DNA of 64,000 nt. It comes from Setophaga petechia (lineage: Eukaryota; Chordata; Aves; Passeriformes; Parulidae). The stretch lies in contig JANCRA010000001.1 in assembly GCA_024362935.1 (NCBI GenBank), positions 58,556,930 through 58,620,929 on the forward strand, given 5' to 3'. A program made the translations under genes and the position numbers. The notes below the pieces were generated by a model. The model was not told the origin of the DNA. It saw only the letters and a program-made list of their open reading frames with translations, and did not search any database. Positions 23,298-35,700 of the stretch are shown piece after piece (positions within the stretch are counted from its first letter, which is position 1; each line of letters begins with the position of its first letter).

Positions 23298-24602
23298 TAC
23301 AAAGTAATAACAGTGAAAATCGCATAAGAAAAGCAATAATTTTAGAAAGTAATAACAGAAAAAACAGCGATAAACATTTATAATGCCAGTCACAAATATT
23401 ACTGGATCATTTAGACCCATTTTTCATGCATGTTTTCAAGTAGAAACAATCTGATTTATCTGAAATAGCAGTTTTCATATTACAAAATAAGTGATAGACA
23501 ATAATAACTTCCTACTAGAAGTAGTAACAATTCTTTCTATACAGTGACAGTCTCCAAATTCTGTTAGATGTTTGCAGAAGTGTGTGCTATTTTGACTTTT
23601 TCACTGTTTTTCATCATTAGGCAAGACAAAAGGGATTTTCAGCTTCTCTTAAGCTGGATTGACACATCTTAATTTGGTTTAACTTGTCTATTGGGTTATT
23701 CTATAAGAATGATTAAGAATTACAGATGTTGCCAAGAATTCTAGTGTGTAGTCTAACCACACATTACAAATTCTGTGTGGTAAGGGGATCTTCCTGAGGA
23801 TTTCACCTTAAAGCTTATTCTATTGGGGGGGGGGGGGGGTGTGGAAAGAAAATCACACATTAAAGTTCTTTTTCTCTGATAACAAATCACCAAAACCCAG
23901 CACTTTATGTTGCTTTTACTTGGGTATGCAGATGAAATTATCACTGCTACTGAAGTCAACAAAAGATGTCTTTGTGAATTTAAAACAAATCAAACTCACA
24001 CCGAAGTTCCCAGCAATCCCCATACCTGTTATGTCTGTCCTCTTGTCACCTGCCAAACCATTCTTCAGCTGACTTTGGTTCTGATAGATGTACTCACCAG
24101 ATGATTTAAAGATTTGGGATAACACTCATTTATAGACAATCCCAGAAACTAACTTCTCTCCACGTCAGTCACATAACTAAAAAAAGCCCCAGAAATTTTA
24201 TGTCAGGTCACAATTTTCAATGTGCTTTTCATATGAAAAGTTCAGCAAACGTGTTGCATTGCTGATGTTACCTATATAAGCCTCTCTAAGATCGTGGCAT
24301 TTTCCTTATTGAAAGTGTGTGTAGTTTTCCAAAGCCTCTTGAAAATTGCATAAACTCCAAAGAGTTATGCACATATTAGTTGGTATTCCCTTCTATACCT
24401 TCGCAATGTTACCATATTCTTCGTGGGGAATTAAACACGCTGTAGTATTAATGTCCCACGGCCGCAGAGCTCCCGACTCTTTGAATCTGATTGGCTTTTT
24501 GGTTTTTGGATTTGGGGTTTTTTTTTAACAGCACAAAGTTTGTGTCTGAAATTTGAAAGTCTCTACCTTTCCCTGGCTGAACTTTTGTGTCTTCTGAAAG
24601 TA
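23298..24602. other. Spacer of the inverted repeat
   Basis: About 1.3 kb of AT-rich sequence between arms A and B, with no gene I can support. It holds a run of 15 G at 23825-23839 and, near the left arm, a short near-duplicate of 'aaagtaataacag' (about 23300 and 23346). Confidence 0.6.
23825..23839. repeat. Poly-G run (15 G)
   Basis: A homopolymer of G within AT-rich spacer DNA. Such runs are prone to length error in sequencing, so the exact count is uncertain. Confidence 0.85.
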
Positions 24603-24858
24603 AAACCAGAACCTTTGTGCCGCGTTCGGTCCCTCACCAAACACTGATCAAATGCTCCTCGCCATCCCCTCAGGCGTTTCCCGCCCTTTTTGCCCGCCGC
24701 GCACTTCCCGCCTCAGCGTGAGGGGGACGAGGAGGGTGAGGAGGAAGGAGTGAGAAGGAAACCTCCCTGGTGGGCGCCGTGTACCTGGCGGCGCTGCGAG
24801 GGGCACTGCTGGCGCGTCAGCCGGCGCGGGGCGCCGAGTGGCAGGCGAAGGAAGGTTC

Positions 24859-24862
24859 GCCA
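24859..24862. repeat. Target-site duplication GCCA, left copy
   Basis: GCCA lies directly left of the LTR and is repeated at 25460-25463. Arm A shows a single GCCA equivalent at this spot, so the duplication arose on insertion. Confidence 0.85.
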
Positions 24863-25459
24863 TGTGAAAAACGCCAATCACTTACTTTTGAAATAGTTAA
24901 AAGTTTAATAGTAATAAAATGGTTATAAAAATAGTAATACAATTAGAGTCATAATAATTTTGACAATTTAAATTAGGACAATAGGAGACAATAAGAGCAA
25001 AGAGTTACGGACGTCCGGGTACCTTTTTCTGGGCATCACGACCCCGAAAAGGATTAACCCTTAAAAACAACAGCCTGTTGCATATACATACACTTCATAC
25101 ATAATGCATAAATTCCATTCAAACACAGGATTCTGTGTGGTCAGTGTCAACTTCTTCCTTCTAATCCTAACAGCGCCTTCAAGGCGGGAAGAAGTTAGTT
25201 TCTTCTGTTAAGAAGGCAATAAATTCACTTTATCGGAAAAATTTAGGTGTCCTGTGGCTGCTATCTCACTGCAAGGCCTTTCCGTTTAACAAAGCATCTT
25301 ATATAGCATAGTTTCTATTTTAACAATTTTTATAACTTAAAACTATATTTAACACAGTACTTAAGAGAATTAATACAGCATTACTTCCTAACACCACACA
25401 TATAATATTCATTTTAATATTTGCGAAAAGCCAGTCATAAAATACATACATTTTTCACA
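24863..25459 (-). mobile_element. Solo LTR of an endogenous retrovirus
   Basis: A 597-bp element with perfect 9-bp inverted termini TGTGAAAAA...TTTTTCACA, hence TG...CA ends, flanked by a 4-bp target duplication GCCA (24859-24862 and 25460-25463). Read on the minus strand it has a TATA-like TATATAAG (25305-25298) and an ATTAAA polyadenylation-type signal (24909-24904) about 40 bases from the 3' end, as expected for an LTR. No internal viral region or coding sequence is present, so it is a recombined remnant. The sequence resembles an LTR family I associate with songbird genomes (memory, not a search). A 4-bp duplication fits class I (gamma-like) elements better than ERVK (6) or ERVL (5). Confidence 0.9.
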
Positions 25460-25463
25460 GCCA
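25460..25463. repeat. Target-site duplication GCCA, right copy
   Basis: Partner of 24859-24862, directly right of the LTR end. Confidence 0.85.
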
Positions 25464-26279
25464 GCCCCTCAGTGGCGCCCAGGCCGGGAGCAGCGGAGCG
25501 GAGCAGAGGGAGAAGAGCCCTGAGGTGGCCGCAGCCATGTCGGCCGGACACCACAGGTGGAAGGGACGTCGCAACCACGGGACGAGGGGAAGGGCCGGGA
25601 CAAGCAGCAGAACCGGGTGAGTGCTGGGCGGGAGATGCTGAGGGACGGGCGGCCAATGGCGTGTTTTTATCCAGGGTATAATTTGATAAGAATAATATTT
25701 TAGCAAGGGCAAGCCCTTAAAACCCAGCATGCACATTGTCTGTGGAAGCACCTGAGCCACATTGCTTTTGGAAACATTTAACTCGTCAGAATCCTTGCCA
25801 GGACCATAGCAGAACATGAAACCTCACTAAGTTGACTCATCTTTCCAAAGCTTTTCCCAGCTTTATAAAGGAATTTTCTCGCTGTCAGTTGGCTGGTGAC
25901 AGTGCTGTTATTTTGGCATGCTTTTTAAATGCTATTTCAGATCTTGGTTTGTTTACTCCTTCCGCTCTGCACAGGCGATTTTTTACTATAAAATCTGCCA
26001 TTGAACATGACAGAAGTCACCAATATGCAAGCTGCAAGCGATTCCCTGAGTTTTCCCCTCAGAAAACACGGGGGTGCGGGGAATAACTATGAGGGGCAGC
26101 AGCGATGCTTGTCCGTGGAGCTCTGTGTCTACCCACCCCAAATTGCGACGGGAACAGCAGCTCACAGGAGCCAAAGGCTGCAGCCAAGCCCATGTTTAGG
26201 GCATCTTTTGCGCGGCTCCTGCTGTGCCCTGGGGCTCCAAATCCCTGTCAAGCAAATTCCTCAGCATCTGCCTTCTCTC

Positions 26280-26780
26280 AGCTCCCGCAGTCCCCGAGCT
26301 CCGCCCGCTCTGGCCGCGATCACGGTGCCGGCGGTGGCCCCGCCTGCCGTCGCTTGGTTGCGGCGCCGCTTCCGTCGGTGGGGACCGACAGAAATGGCGG
26401 CGGCCACCGCAGGCTTGTCCCTCTCTTCTGCCTCCTCCTCTGCCGCGCTGCTGCGCCCCGGCTGGGCACCCCTGAGGCGGTGGCGAACCCTCGCTCGCAG
26501 CGCCAGCAGCTTCCCTCGCAGCGCCGCCAGGTACCTTGCGCCGATCCGATCTTTTTCCTCGTCATTCTCCTTCCTCCCTCCTTCTCATCCTCCTCATCCT
26601 CGTACCCCTCATGGCGCGGGCGGGAACGCCTGAGGGATCAGCGGGCTCGGGCTCCCCGCGATCGTCATTCGGGACGGATGCCCTCCGATCCCCGCTGAGT
26701 TCCGCGGTTCTTCCCGGGGAAACAGGGAAGAAGCAGCGGGAGAGCGAGGGGCGAGCGGGCCATGTCCCTGGCCTTGGTGA
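26280..26780 (+). promoter_or_regulatory. MTHFD2L CpG-island promoter with YY1-like site at the start codon
   Basis: A GC- and CpG-rich stretch without a TATA box surrounds exon 1, typical of a housekeeping promoter. The start codon lies in GAAATGGCGGC (26391-26401), which fits the YY1 consensus (AAnATGGCGGC). YY1 sites over the first codons are common in genes for mitochondrial proteins. In copies A and B the same position reads GACATGGCTGC. Confidence 0.65.
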
Positions 26781-29700
26781 TCCATTGGGGATTTAAGCGG
26801 TGCCCTTGAAATTGAAGAAACCCTTCGCAATGTGACCTTCCTGCCCCCTCCCTGAGGGGAGGCTGCGAGTTTGCTTGCTCCTGATACTTTAAAGAGGCTG
26901 TGAGGGGATCTTGTATAGAATTACCGTGTATATTCATCATTTGGTGGCAAACAGGGCATGCTTTGGTGCACTGGGGATCAGTGTCCTGACAATAATCACC
27001 CCCTGTGTTTAATTTATTGTGCTGTCTGCAAATGGATTCTGGTGTTGGTTTTGCAGCACTGCAGCTCTGAGCTCTTGTCTGGGTGTGCATGGGAGGGTCT
27101 GTTTCAGCTCCTGCTGATGAACCTTTTCATTTACATGTAATTGTGTTAAGACCTGCCTGAAAGCTGACTAAAGAGGTTCAGCACATCACAGATGCCAATG
27201 CTGAGAGCACTGTCTTTGTGATTTCATGAATGAAAAGATCAGTGAGCTGAACAGCCATTGAAATAAGCATCTGACCCCTTGGATGTTCTGTGTATTGAGT
27301 ACTGATTCTGTCAGTTTTGGGAGAAACAGCTGTATTTCTGGACCAGTGCATATCCTACTTCTGTGCTACGTTGCTAGTAACTGTTTTTTCCAGTTCTGCA
27401 AAATGTAGATGTCCCTGCACTAATAATTTCCCAGAGGTTTTTCTGGGATGTGGGACATGTCCTGTTGTGATACTGGATGTGATCTTGGGCTTTTAGAGTA
27501 CAAATTGACTAATTTGTATAAAAAATAGCAGTGCAGATCGTACTTTGTGTCATGGCCTGCAAGTCACTGGGTTCATAAACAAGAAGAATTTTCTGTGGTA
27601 AATCCATGGTGGTTCAGAGTAAGAGCATCCCTGGGTGGGTGGGATAACAGTGGGACAGGATGGTGCAGTGATACATATTAAGTCTGTCATTTAACTTGGT
27701 CATGAAATCTGTCACAAATCTATCATTAAACCTGTCATTGACCAACACCTGGTCAATGTTTTAATGTGTGTAAAATTTACAATAATAATTATTCATTACT
27801 TAGTTTCAATGTCTTGAATAGCCTGCTGCAGTGTAAGCTTTCTGTCACAGGCAGTGATTTATTTGCTCATACAGTTCTTGTGTGATATATCCATCAAAGG
27901 ACTTATCTAGGTTCTAAACCTAAGAAGCATCAACATATTTCAGTATTTGCTATTTTTATATTTTACAGATGTGAGAAGTGTTATGTACTGACTCCCTTCC
28001 CATCAGCTATGAAATATGAGAACTATATCTTTGAGGCTTGGACAAAAAATAGTGAACATAATGCTACATCAAATCAATTTTTAGGGAAATTTCAGGAGGG
28101 AAATGGGTAACCTTCCTTAAACCAGTAAAACTTAAGGGAGTAAGACCATCCTCATATTTTATTCCGAAATGCAGGAGTTCATGTACGTTTACATGGCTGG
28201 CTGTGTGTGTTGGGAAATGAGTTGTGGCTGGTGAGCTTCTCTTCCAAGTGCACTGATGGCACATCCACACTCTTCAGGTAAGAGAGTGGATGTGGGCACA
28301 CAGTTTGTGGAATGGGGAGTGGGGCTGCTGCTGAGCCTCATCCCCAATGGGTTCCAGCTGTGAGCAGCAGGTGATCTTTGTTGAAGGTAACAGGCATGGA
28401 GTGCCCAGGGGCACTGACCAATCACCACAGGGAGCAGAGGGCACACAGGTGCAGTGCATGAACCATGAGGGTATAAAAGGTTGAACAAGAAAGAGCAGAG
28501 GCTTGCAGCCTTCTGGAGTTGTGTGCTGTTACTCTGTGTGGGTAAGGGCATGGAGTCGTCTGAAGAGGTGTGGTGTTACTCTATACGAGTAAATGCTGAA
28601 ATCCTTCTGAAATTGTATGGTGATACTTTGTGTATTGTGGCCATCTCAACTGTGATGAGTGGGAAAGCACTTCTTTTCCCGTGTAGGTTTGTAGTGTTTT
28701 AGTGTTTTTGAAGTAATATTTGAAGTACCACTACATGAATCAAAACATTTGGGAGTGTTGAAAATGGTAGAGTACACACTTGAAGGTGCCTTCTTCCTGG
28801 TGCAATTTTAGCCCTAAATACTGTGTACCTTTTTATCTTTATAGTGACGAAGCAACTGTTATCTCAGGGACAAGGCTTGCACACCAGGTTTTGAAAGAAG
28901 TTCGAAGGGATGTGGAATTGTGGATATCTGCTGGGAACCAGAGGCCTCACCTCACTGTCATATTGGTAGGAGACAATCCAGCCAGTCACATCTATGTCAG
29001 GAACAAGATAAAGGCAGCTGCAGCTGTGGGTATGTCATATGAGTGCTCCTTTAGTAAGCTTTCAAGAGAAAAAAATAAAGCAGGAGGAATCCCCTTAGTG
29101 TCTTAATTTAATTTTGCACCAATTTCTTCCACTTGCTCTCTGATGGACCTAAGGAATTGCATGGATGTATGGAGAAAGTAGTTTTAATGTGATTTGAGTG
29201 GGTGCTGCAAGTTTCATTTTGTGTTTGGAAACCGTTTGTAAGAGTCAGACTGATTTTTGGACTAAATGATTAAGCTAATCATTCTGTATTCTTATTCTGA
29301 CGTGTCCTCTGTCTTTTGTTTTTATCAGGCATTTCTAGTGAGATCATACTGAGGCCTAAAGACATTTCACAGGAAGAGCTCTTGGATATGACAGCAAAAC
29401 TCAACAAGGATTCCAGAGTTAGTGGTTTATTAGTTCAGCTACCTCTCCCAGGTGTGTGATATCTTTGTCCCACTCTTCATATTACATGGTCCAAATAAGA
29501 GGAAAGAGTTGAATAGTTTTGGGTTGCAAGTGTACCTTAGGACCATAAGAAACTCTTGAAAGAGGACCTGCATAAGGAAGGGTTAGATGAGGTGTTTTTT
29601 GTTGAATATGCAGTTCATTTTAAAGAAAATAATTTCATATGTAAGACTTGCCTTTTTTAATGATCTGTCACAGTAGTGTTTCAAGGCATTTCACATAATT

Positions 29701-32700
29701 TATCCAGTTTAATCTTCTTTATTTTTTTGCGATTGTTGCACTGGTTTGCCTTGAATTTTATGCTTTCATTCTCTATATCATGCAACATTATGCTATGTAG
29801 TAGGTGATGCTATAGCCTTTCTCATAGTGATTCCAGGTTTTGCCTTAAACATTCAACATTTGTTTTCATTGTTGGCCCTAATGTTCCAGGTGAGCATTGT
29901 GCGAAGGTCCTAAAACTCTTGACTAAATTTTTGGGGTTTTTATTTACCTTCTCTTAATTTATAATAAAATCTCACTGAAATATCACTGGGGAGTAGCTGG
30001 CCAAGTGGTATTTTTGCAGGGATAAAACTTGCAGAGAAATAAAGAACTAAACTGAAAATGTTTTTTATCTATAAAACAGCCAAACTGAGTGTTATGAAGG
30101 AAAAAATGTTTTGGTTGTATTTGTAATAAACAGCAGTGCTCGTGGTGAGGAGGGTTTGTGCTTGTGGTACATGAAAGGGACCCAAAATGGGCCATGTAGT
30201 GAAATAAGTTCGCCACAAGGTGGCAGTATAACACAAGTCAGGAGCCACCTCCTGGCCTTCAAGGTAGGAGCTGATGGGATGTGGACAGTTTCCTTTGGAG
30301 GAGCTTCTCTCCCAATGACAGAGATTCGCGGCAGCAGGTGATGTAATTAACAAAGTTTAATTGCAGCCATGAGAACTGCACAACATGAAGCACCAGCAGC
30401 TTGGGGATGGGAATCATCCTGTCTGAAGCCTGTAGCAGAGGAAGCAGGCTTGTACACTGGACTCCCAGTGTTCCCTAAAAATGGGAGGTGTCATGTGTCT
30501 TGCTGGTGAGGGTACTCAGGGGAATGGTGAGGTACCACTCATAGAAATGCATTTATGAGGAGAATATCAGGTTGCTAAAGTCTGCTTCCATCAGTGCACA
30601 GTTCAGAACTTCTTTTAGTCTCAAAATGGAGTGAATTCAAACCTGGTCAATGTGAGGAAAGAAAAAAAGCTTTATGATAATTCTAGTTCTGTCAGTTGAA
30701 CTGTTTGGTGCTTCTGTGCTGAAATGCTCAAGTCCTTAAGTAAGGATTAGTCCTAAAATTGTTTGGAGATTTCTCCCAAGAAGTGACACAATAACTACAT
30801 GAAGACTAATTAGCCTCCCTCCAACCTATCAGACAGGCATAGCTGTTGCTTGTGGTAGGAAAAGCTGTAGAACAACTTAATCCATAGCAGAACTTTGTAA
30901 ATATTGCAGTGTCTGTATAGTAAAGTAAAATGTGCAATTTGTCATGAACTGGAAATATTCAGTAAGCTCTTTCTGTGAGTTTTGTTATTCCATAACAATA
31001 TAACTCAGTTAAGTGGGTTTTTGTTTCTCAAAGGAACTTAATAAACTAAAGGGTTAAAAGCTAAGTTAGCTCATTTTCCAAATTTTATTTGCCTTGTAAT
31101 GGAGGGAGACAACACTCAGAAGTCGAGAATTGTCAGTGGAGGCTGCTTATTCCAGAACTGAAGTTGTGGTGTGGGGTTTGGGACTTTTTTGCAGTAAGCT
31201 ATATAAGGTGTGGCTTTTGATCAATTTTGGGTTAAAAAGGGAATCAGAAATAACTTTGTTCTGTTGCACTATTGTAAGCTGGGGCAACTTAACTTTGAGG
31301 ATTGTAATCTTTGTCTCAGGAGAAATTCTTTTCTGTGCACCTTTTGAGCACATTTCTTGTGATAGTTTTCTAGAAGTTTTCCTTTTTTATTGGTTTGAGT
31401 TGCCGGGGAGAGGGCCACAAAATATTAATGTATTTGGGACAGAAGATGAAAATCCATGCAGTATTTTTTTCAAATGCCTTTTGTGCTATGTTATTATTTT
31501 CAATACTCTTCCCTTTTGAAAACCAGTCTTTATTTTCCATGTCCTAGCACCAGAGGCAGTTGTTGTGTAAGTAGGAGTTTCTCTGTGGGCAAATGTTTGG
31601 CCAGTGATGCCCAGTGTAGTCCTGCAAGTTCAGCCAAAAAGGGAGAGGAGGAATTCAGGGAGCAACTTGGCCAGGGGAGTGGTTTGTAATGACAGCAAGG
31701 AAATTTGTATGGGTATCAGCTCAGGTTTTATGAGACCGACAGTAAGATAATTAAGAAGCTATTTTGTTCCTCTGGAAATTAAGAAGGCACGTGGGAGCTT
31801 CTTCTTTGGCTCACAGCTCACTTGTCTCCAGCTGTGTAGCAGTATTTCCTCCCACTACTGTAAACCCTGTCCTGGAATTCTGCAAATCTATTTTGAATGT
31901 TGAAAATATCCATGTAAAGCATGATTTTTTTTTTTCCTTTAACATAATTGTGTCCTTTGTCTGTCTGGTTTTGGGAAGCTAAAGACAGACAGTGTGGAGG
32001 AGGTGTTTTTCAGAGCAGTGTTCTGCTCATCCTAGGCACAAGGAAAAGCGTGGCTGCCAAGTTTGTGTTGGAAGAACAACTGACTTGCCTAAGGGTAACA
32101 AGTTCTCTTTTGCAAAAGCCATTTAATTGGTTACTCCAAATTTCTTCCTTGGTTTTGTTTTCTTTTTTAATTCCCAAGTTGACATAAAAACAGGGTTATG
32201 GTTGCTTTCAGTCTCTGTGAGGCAAGTTTCAGTTCTGAGAGACTCTTTCATCAATGTACTTAATATCTTAATTTCTGCAGTCTTTTCTCATTAGGATTCA
32301 AAAGCAAACTTGCTCTCATCATAAAGTGGAGAATTAAACTGTAAATCTTAGCAGCCTGGTTTAACTCTAGGGGTTTTCTAATTAAAAATCTTTTAACAGG
32401 AGATTAGCATGGTTTAAGTTCTACAGCATGCTTATCTTTTAATTATCTACCTCCTTTTAATGGAAAACCACAAAAACCTACTAAATTAAAACATCCTGTT
32501 TATGTCTCTAAAATATTTTACTGGCAACATCTGAATTTCCTTGTTGATGCTTTTTTTCCTTTATTTGGTTTCTTTAAACCTCCTGTAGTGCTCTCTGTCT
32601 TGGACACTGGGATATTTTGCCACACAGTTGCAGATTCTGTTCTGGTTGTGAGTCACGTAGGGGATGCAAAAAGCAATTGCTCTGAGATGGAAATGATAAA

Positions 32701-35700
32701 CCCTCAGCTGACTTGTCAGGTTTAGGGGAAAGTACTTCGGTTCACTCTTACTGGTGCTGGAGAGGAACAACCAAATTCTCAGGAGGTTCAGTAACAAACA
32801 GGTCGTTAGCTCATAGAGGGTCAGTGGCTCTCGCCCATCTACCTGCTCTGAGGGTCAGCTTGACTTTCTCTCAGACAAAACCTTTCAACAGGACTGGGTT
32901 ACTGCAGGCCCTGGGTCAGTCAGTGCCATTTTGGGGCTCTCAGCAGGCCATGGGTCAGTCATTAAGCACGGTTTGTTTTTTGTGTTAGCATGGGATGTTT
33001 TGTGGAGCTGTTCCTCTGTGGTGTTACGTATTCCAGGTTTATGCTTGGGTTTGTAACTCTGCAGGGAGAGGTCTGGCAAACACATTTTTTTCATAATCAG
33101 TACTAATGTCTATGCTGTGTAAGCTTTAAGCAGTTACGGAGCTGTCATATATCATCAGTACGTATGAAAATATTTAGTATGAGTACATATGAATACAAAA
33201 TTTGTGCAGGCAATGCCATTTAAGCCATATTCAGTGTTTTGAGATCACCAATATCAAACAGTTTGGCGTCTCCTTGGTTTTTTTAATGAAGTACACTATG
33301 TTTTGGTCCTACTGATGAACAATTGACTATAAAAAAGTGTTGTTGGAAAAGGAAAGCTAGACCTTCAAAATTACTTCAGCTTGAGATTTCCATTAATTTG
33401 TTTAAAAATTAGCTTGTGTGTCCTCTGCGGGCTTAGAAACCAGAAAAATGCATATAACTGTTCTCCTGTGGTTTGTTGGGCTTTTTGAGTAATTTCATGT
33501 TTTAAGAATTCTACGTTGCAGAAATGGCTTCCTTAAATATTTCTTCTAATAGTTACTGTCCTCATTCTCAGCTGCATACTGGGCTCTCATATTTTGACAG
33601 AGTCTGTTGTATCAACACTGTGACAAATGGCTTAACCTAATCTTCAGTAAACTTTGTTTGAAAAGGTAAAACTGCCTTTAGGGGCAGTGTAGCTGGCTCA
33701 ATCAAGAGCAGTAATTGATTACCCTGGCCAGGTCTGGGCTGTGTGATGATGCTTTGATGACACCTGACAAGGGAAGGAGCTGTAGCTGAGGGCTGTGTAT
33801 CTCCTAGATCACATAGATGAACGGACAGTCTGCAATGCCATCGCCCCTGAGAAGGATGTGGATGGGTTCCATATCATGAACATTGGGCGGCTGTGTCTGG
33901 ATCAGCCTTCCATAATCCCTGCCACCGCTGCTGCTGTCTGGGAGATCATAAAACGGACAGGTGAGAGACTCTCCTCTCCTGAAACTCTTCTTATCCCGGG
34001 AGGCGAACAAGGGATCAACTCAGGTGTGAGCTAAAAGTCAAGGTTCTCTAAATGCGTTGGACTGATTGAAGAACAAACATTTAGAGTATTAATCTGAATA
34101 AGGAGCTGCCAAGTAGATGGCCACTTGTGCCATTAGCACAGCTATTATTTAAGTGTAGACAGTAGTATTTGGTGGAACACTTCAGTAACCTTCTGGGTTT
34201 CGTAGTTTTGCAGGAAATTTTCTGTGCTGTTGTTGTTCTATTTGTCAAATAAAAGATGGGATGCATAAGTTCTTGTAGAGAAGAGGGAAAAACAAGAACA
34301 ACAATTGGGAGCACTTAATTCAGTACTGGAAGGGGGAAAAATGCATATGTTTTCAGTAGTTGTCATTTTTTATTTACAATGTACATGTTCTTACTGGTAG
34401 ACATAAGTACTTCCTGTTGTGGCTGGAGTGAGGAAATTAAGCCCTTGCTAAGGGTGATTCAGGTACCCCGAATGAGCTGTCAGTTTTCTTCCTCTGAGGT
34501 GAAAGCTGAAAGTTGTTTTGTGGATTCATCCCTCAAATTCAGCCTTGTGGATTTTCAAGTCGTGTTGATGTCAGCAATCCACAACCATAAATAATTCTGT
34601 CATGGGGATTGAGAAGAAGGGTTTAGATTTATCAAAATACTGGAATATGATTTTTTACTTTTTTTTTTCCTGCAAGGAATACAAACATTTGGAAAAAATG
34701 TTCTTGTAGCCGGAAGATCCAAAAATGTTGGAATGCCTATTTCAATGCTTTTACATACTGATGGAGCGCACGAAAGGCCTGGAGGTAAGTCCAGGAATGT
34801 TATCCAAATGTTTCCATTTGTGAAGTCCTGAAAATAAAGCTGGCTAGAGGACTCAGATTTAAGAGCAAGCTTTCCACACTTGCGAATACTTTCAACCAGA
34901 CCAAGAAAATAAATTTGCTAACACATTTCCTGCCTTATTCTCAGGAGAGCAGTTTCTGGACTTGACTTTTTCTGGTGTTAAGTCATCACTTCTTCCTCTA
35001 TTTGAAACAACTACTATTTCAACTGATCCTTGAGGGCAGCCTTGAAGAGCTGCAGAGGCTCCCGTGATATTTTTACAATGTAGCTGCTTATATGCCTTAC
35101 CCTCATGCTTGTTCAATATTGATTTTGTTGGTCATACACCAGTGAGCACACATGTACACATATGTATACATGTACACACACAGATTTAAGTATGAATAAA
35201 CAAAAAAGTGTGGCATGACCCTTGAGTTGTGCTATGTCAGTGAGGTGTTCCTTATGAAAGTAACTGAATGACAAACCAAGGAACTCTACAGCGTGAGTAC
35301 CATGATTATTTGTTGGCCTGGGGGGTGTTTCTGCAGTGCAGTTTATATCCCCCTAGAAATGGAGTGCTGTGATGGAAATATTTTTAAGGAATCCTAATTA
35401 CAGAAGTCTACTGCTATAATAGTGCTGTAGAAATTAAAACAAATATAGCTTAGATAGAATGCTGCCCTTTTGCCACTTCATTTTGGTGTTAGAAACTGCC
35501 ATGGTGGTATCCACAAATGAGGTAAACATGGACATTTAATTCCAGGCCTGTTTAATTGGAGCAGAGTGAAATCTGTTATTAATATAATAAAACACTAAAA
35601 GCTTTATACTAATCATAGTGTTGGTTTTTCCATTCAGCCTCTGTGGGAAAGTTGCTATTTGGAACTTCTCTCAGTGCCTGGATTGTAATTACCATTGTTG

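Larger units (their letters stand above)
24785..25538 (-). pseudogene. Extra copy B of MTHFD2L exon 1, disrupted by an LTR
   Basis: On the minus strand the start codon is at 25538-25536 and the frame again reads MAAATSGLFSLCSAPLLPAW. After WAPLRG it runs into the LTR. The rest of the exon resumes beyond the LTR and ends at the donor CGCCAG|GTACAC at 24785. The span is 754 nt; removing the 597-nt LTR and one 4-nt target duplication leaves 153 nt, exactly the length of copy A. The exon points away from MTHFD2L and cannot serve it. It is a broken duplicate. Confidence 0.8.
24603..25652 (-). repeat. Inverted-repeat arm B, split by a solo LTR
   Basis: This is the reverse-oriented sister of arm A. 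The left part (24603-24862) and right part (25460-25652) are contiguous in arm A, with the LTR between them. Sequence similarity fades at 'gggacgggcgg' on the right and at 'gtaaaaccagaacc' on the left; a small gap (gcagta) separates the arms there. Confidence 0.85.
26531..28844 (+). other. MTHFD2L intron 1
   Basis: 2.3 kb. It begins with the CpG island tail, then unique-looking sequence, then a dispersed repeat with a TATA-like box and a 47-bp triplet repeat at about 28295-28649, ending 200 bases before exon 2. Confidence 0.75.

Noticed and set aside
26001..26633. 210-codon frame running through MTHFD2L exon 1
   Set aside because: The upstream part lies in 5' flank and the downstream part in intron 1. 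Only 26394-26530 matches the family; the rest is open because of high GC.
30330..30560. Possible LTR-like stretch in MTHFD2L intron 3
   Set aside because: It has a repeat-like feel but no terminal repeats, target duplication or second copy found in the window.
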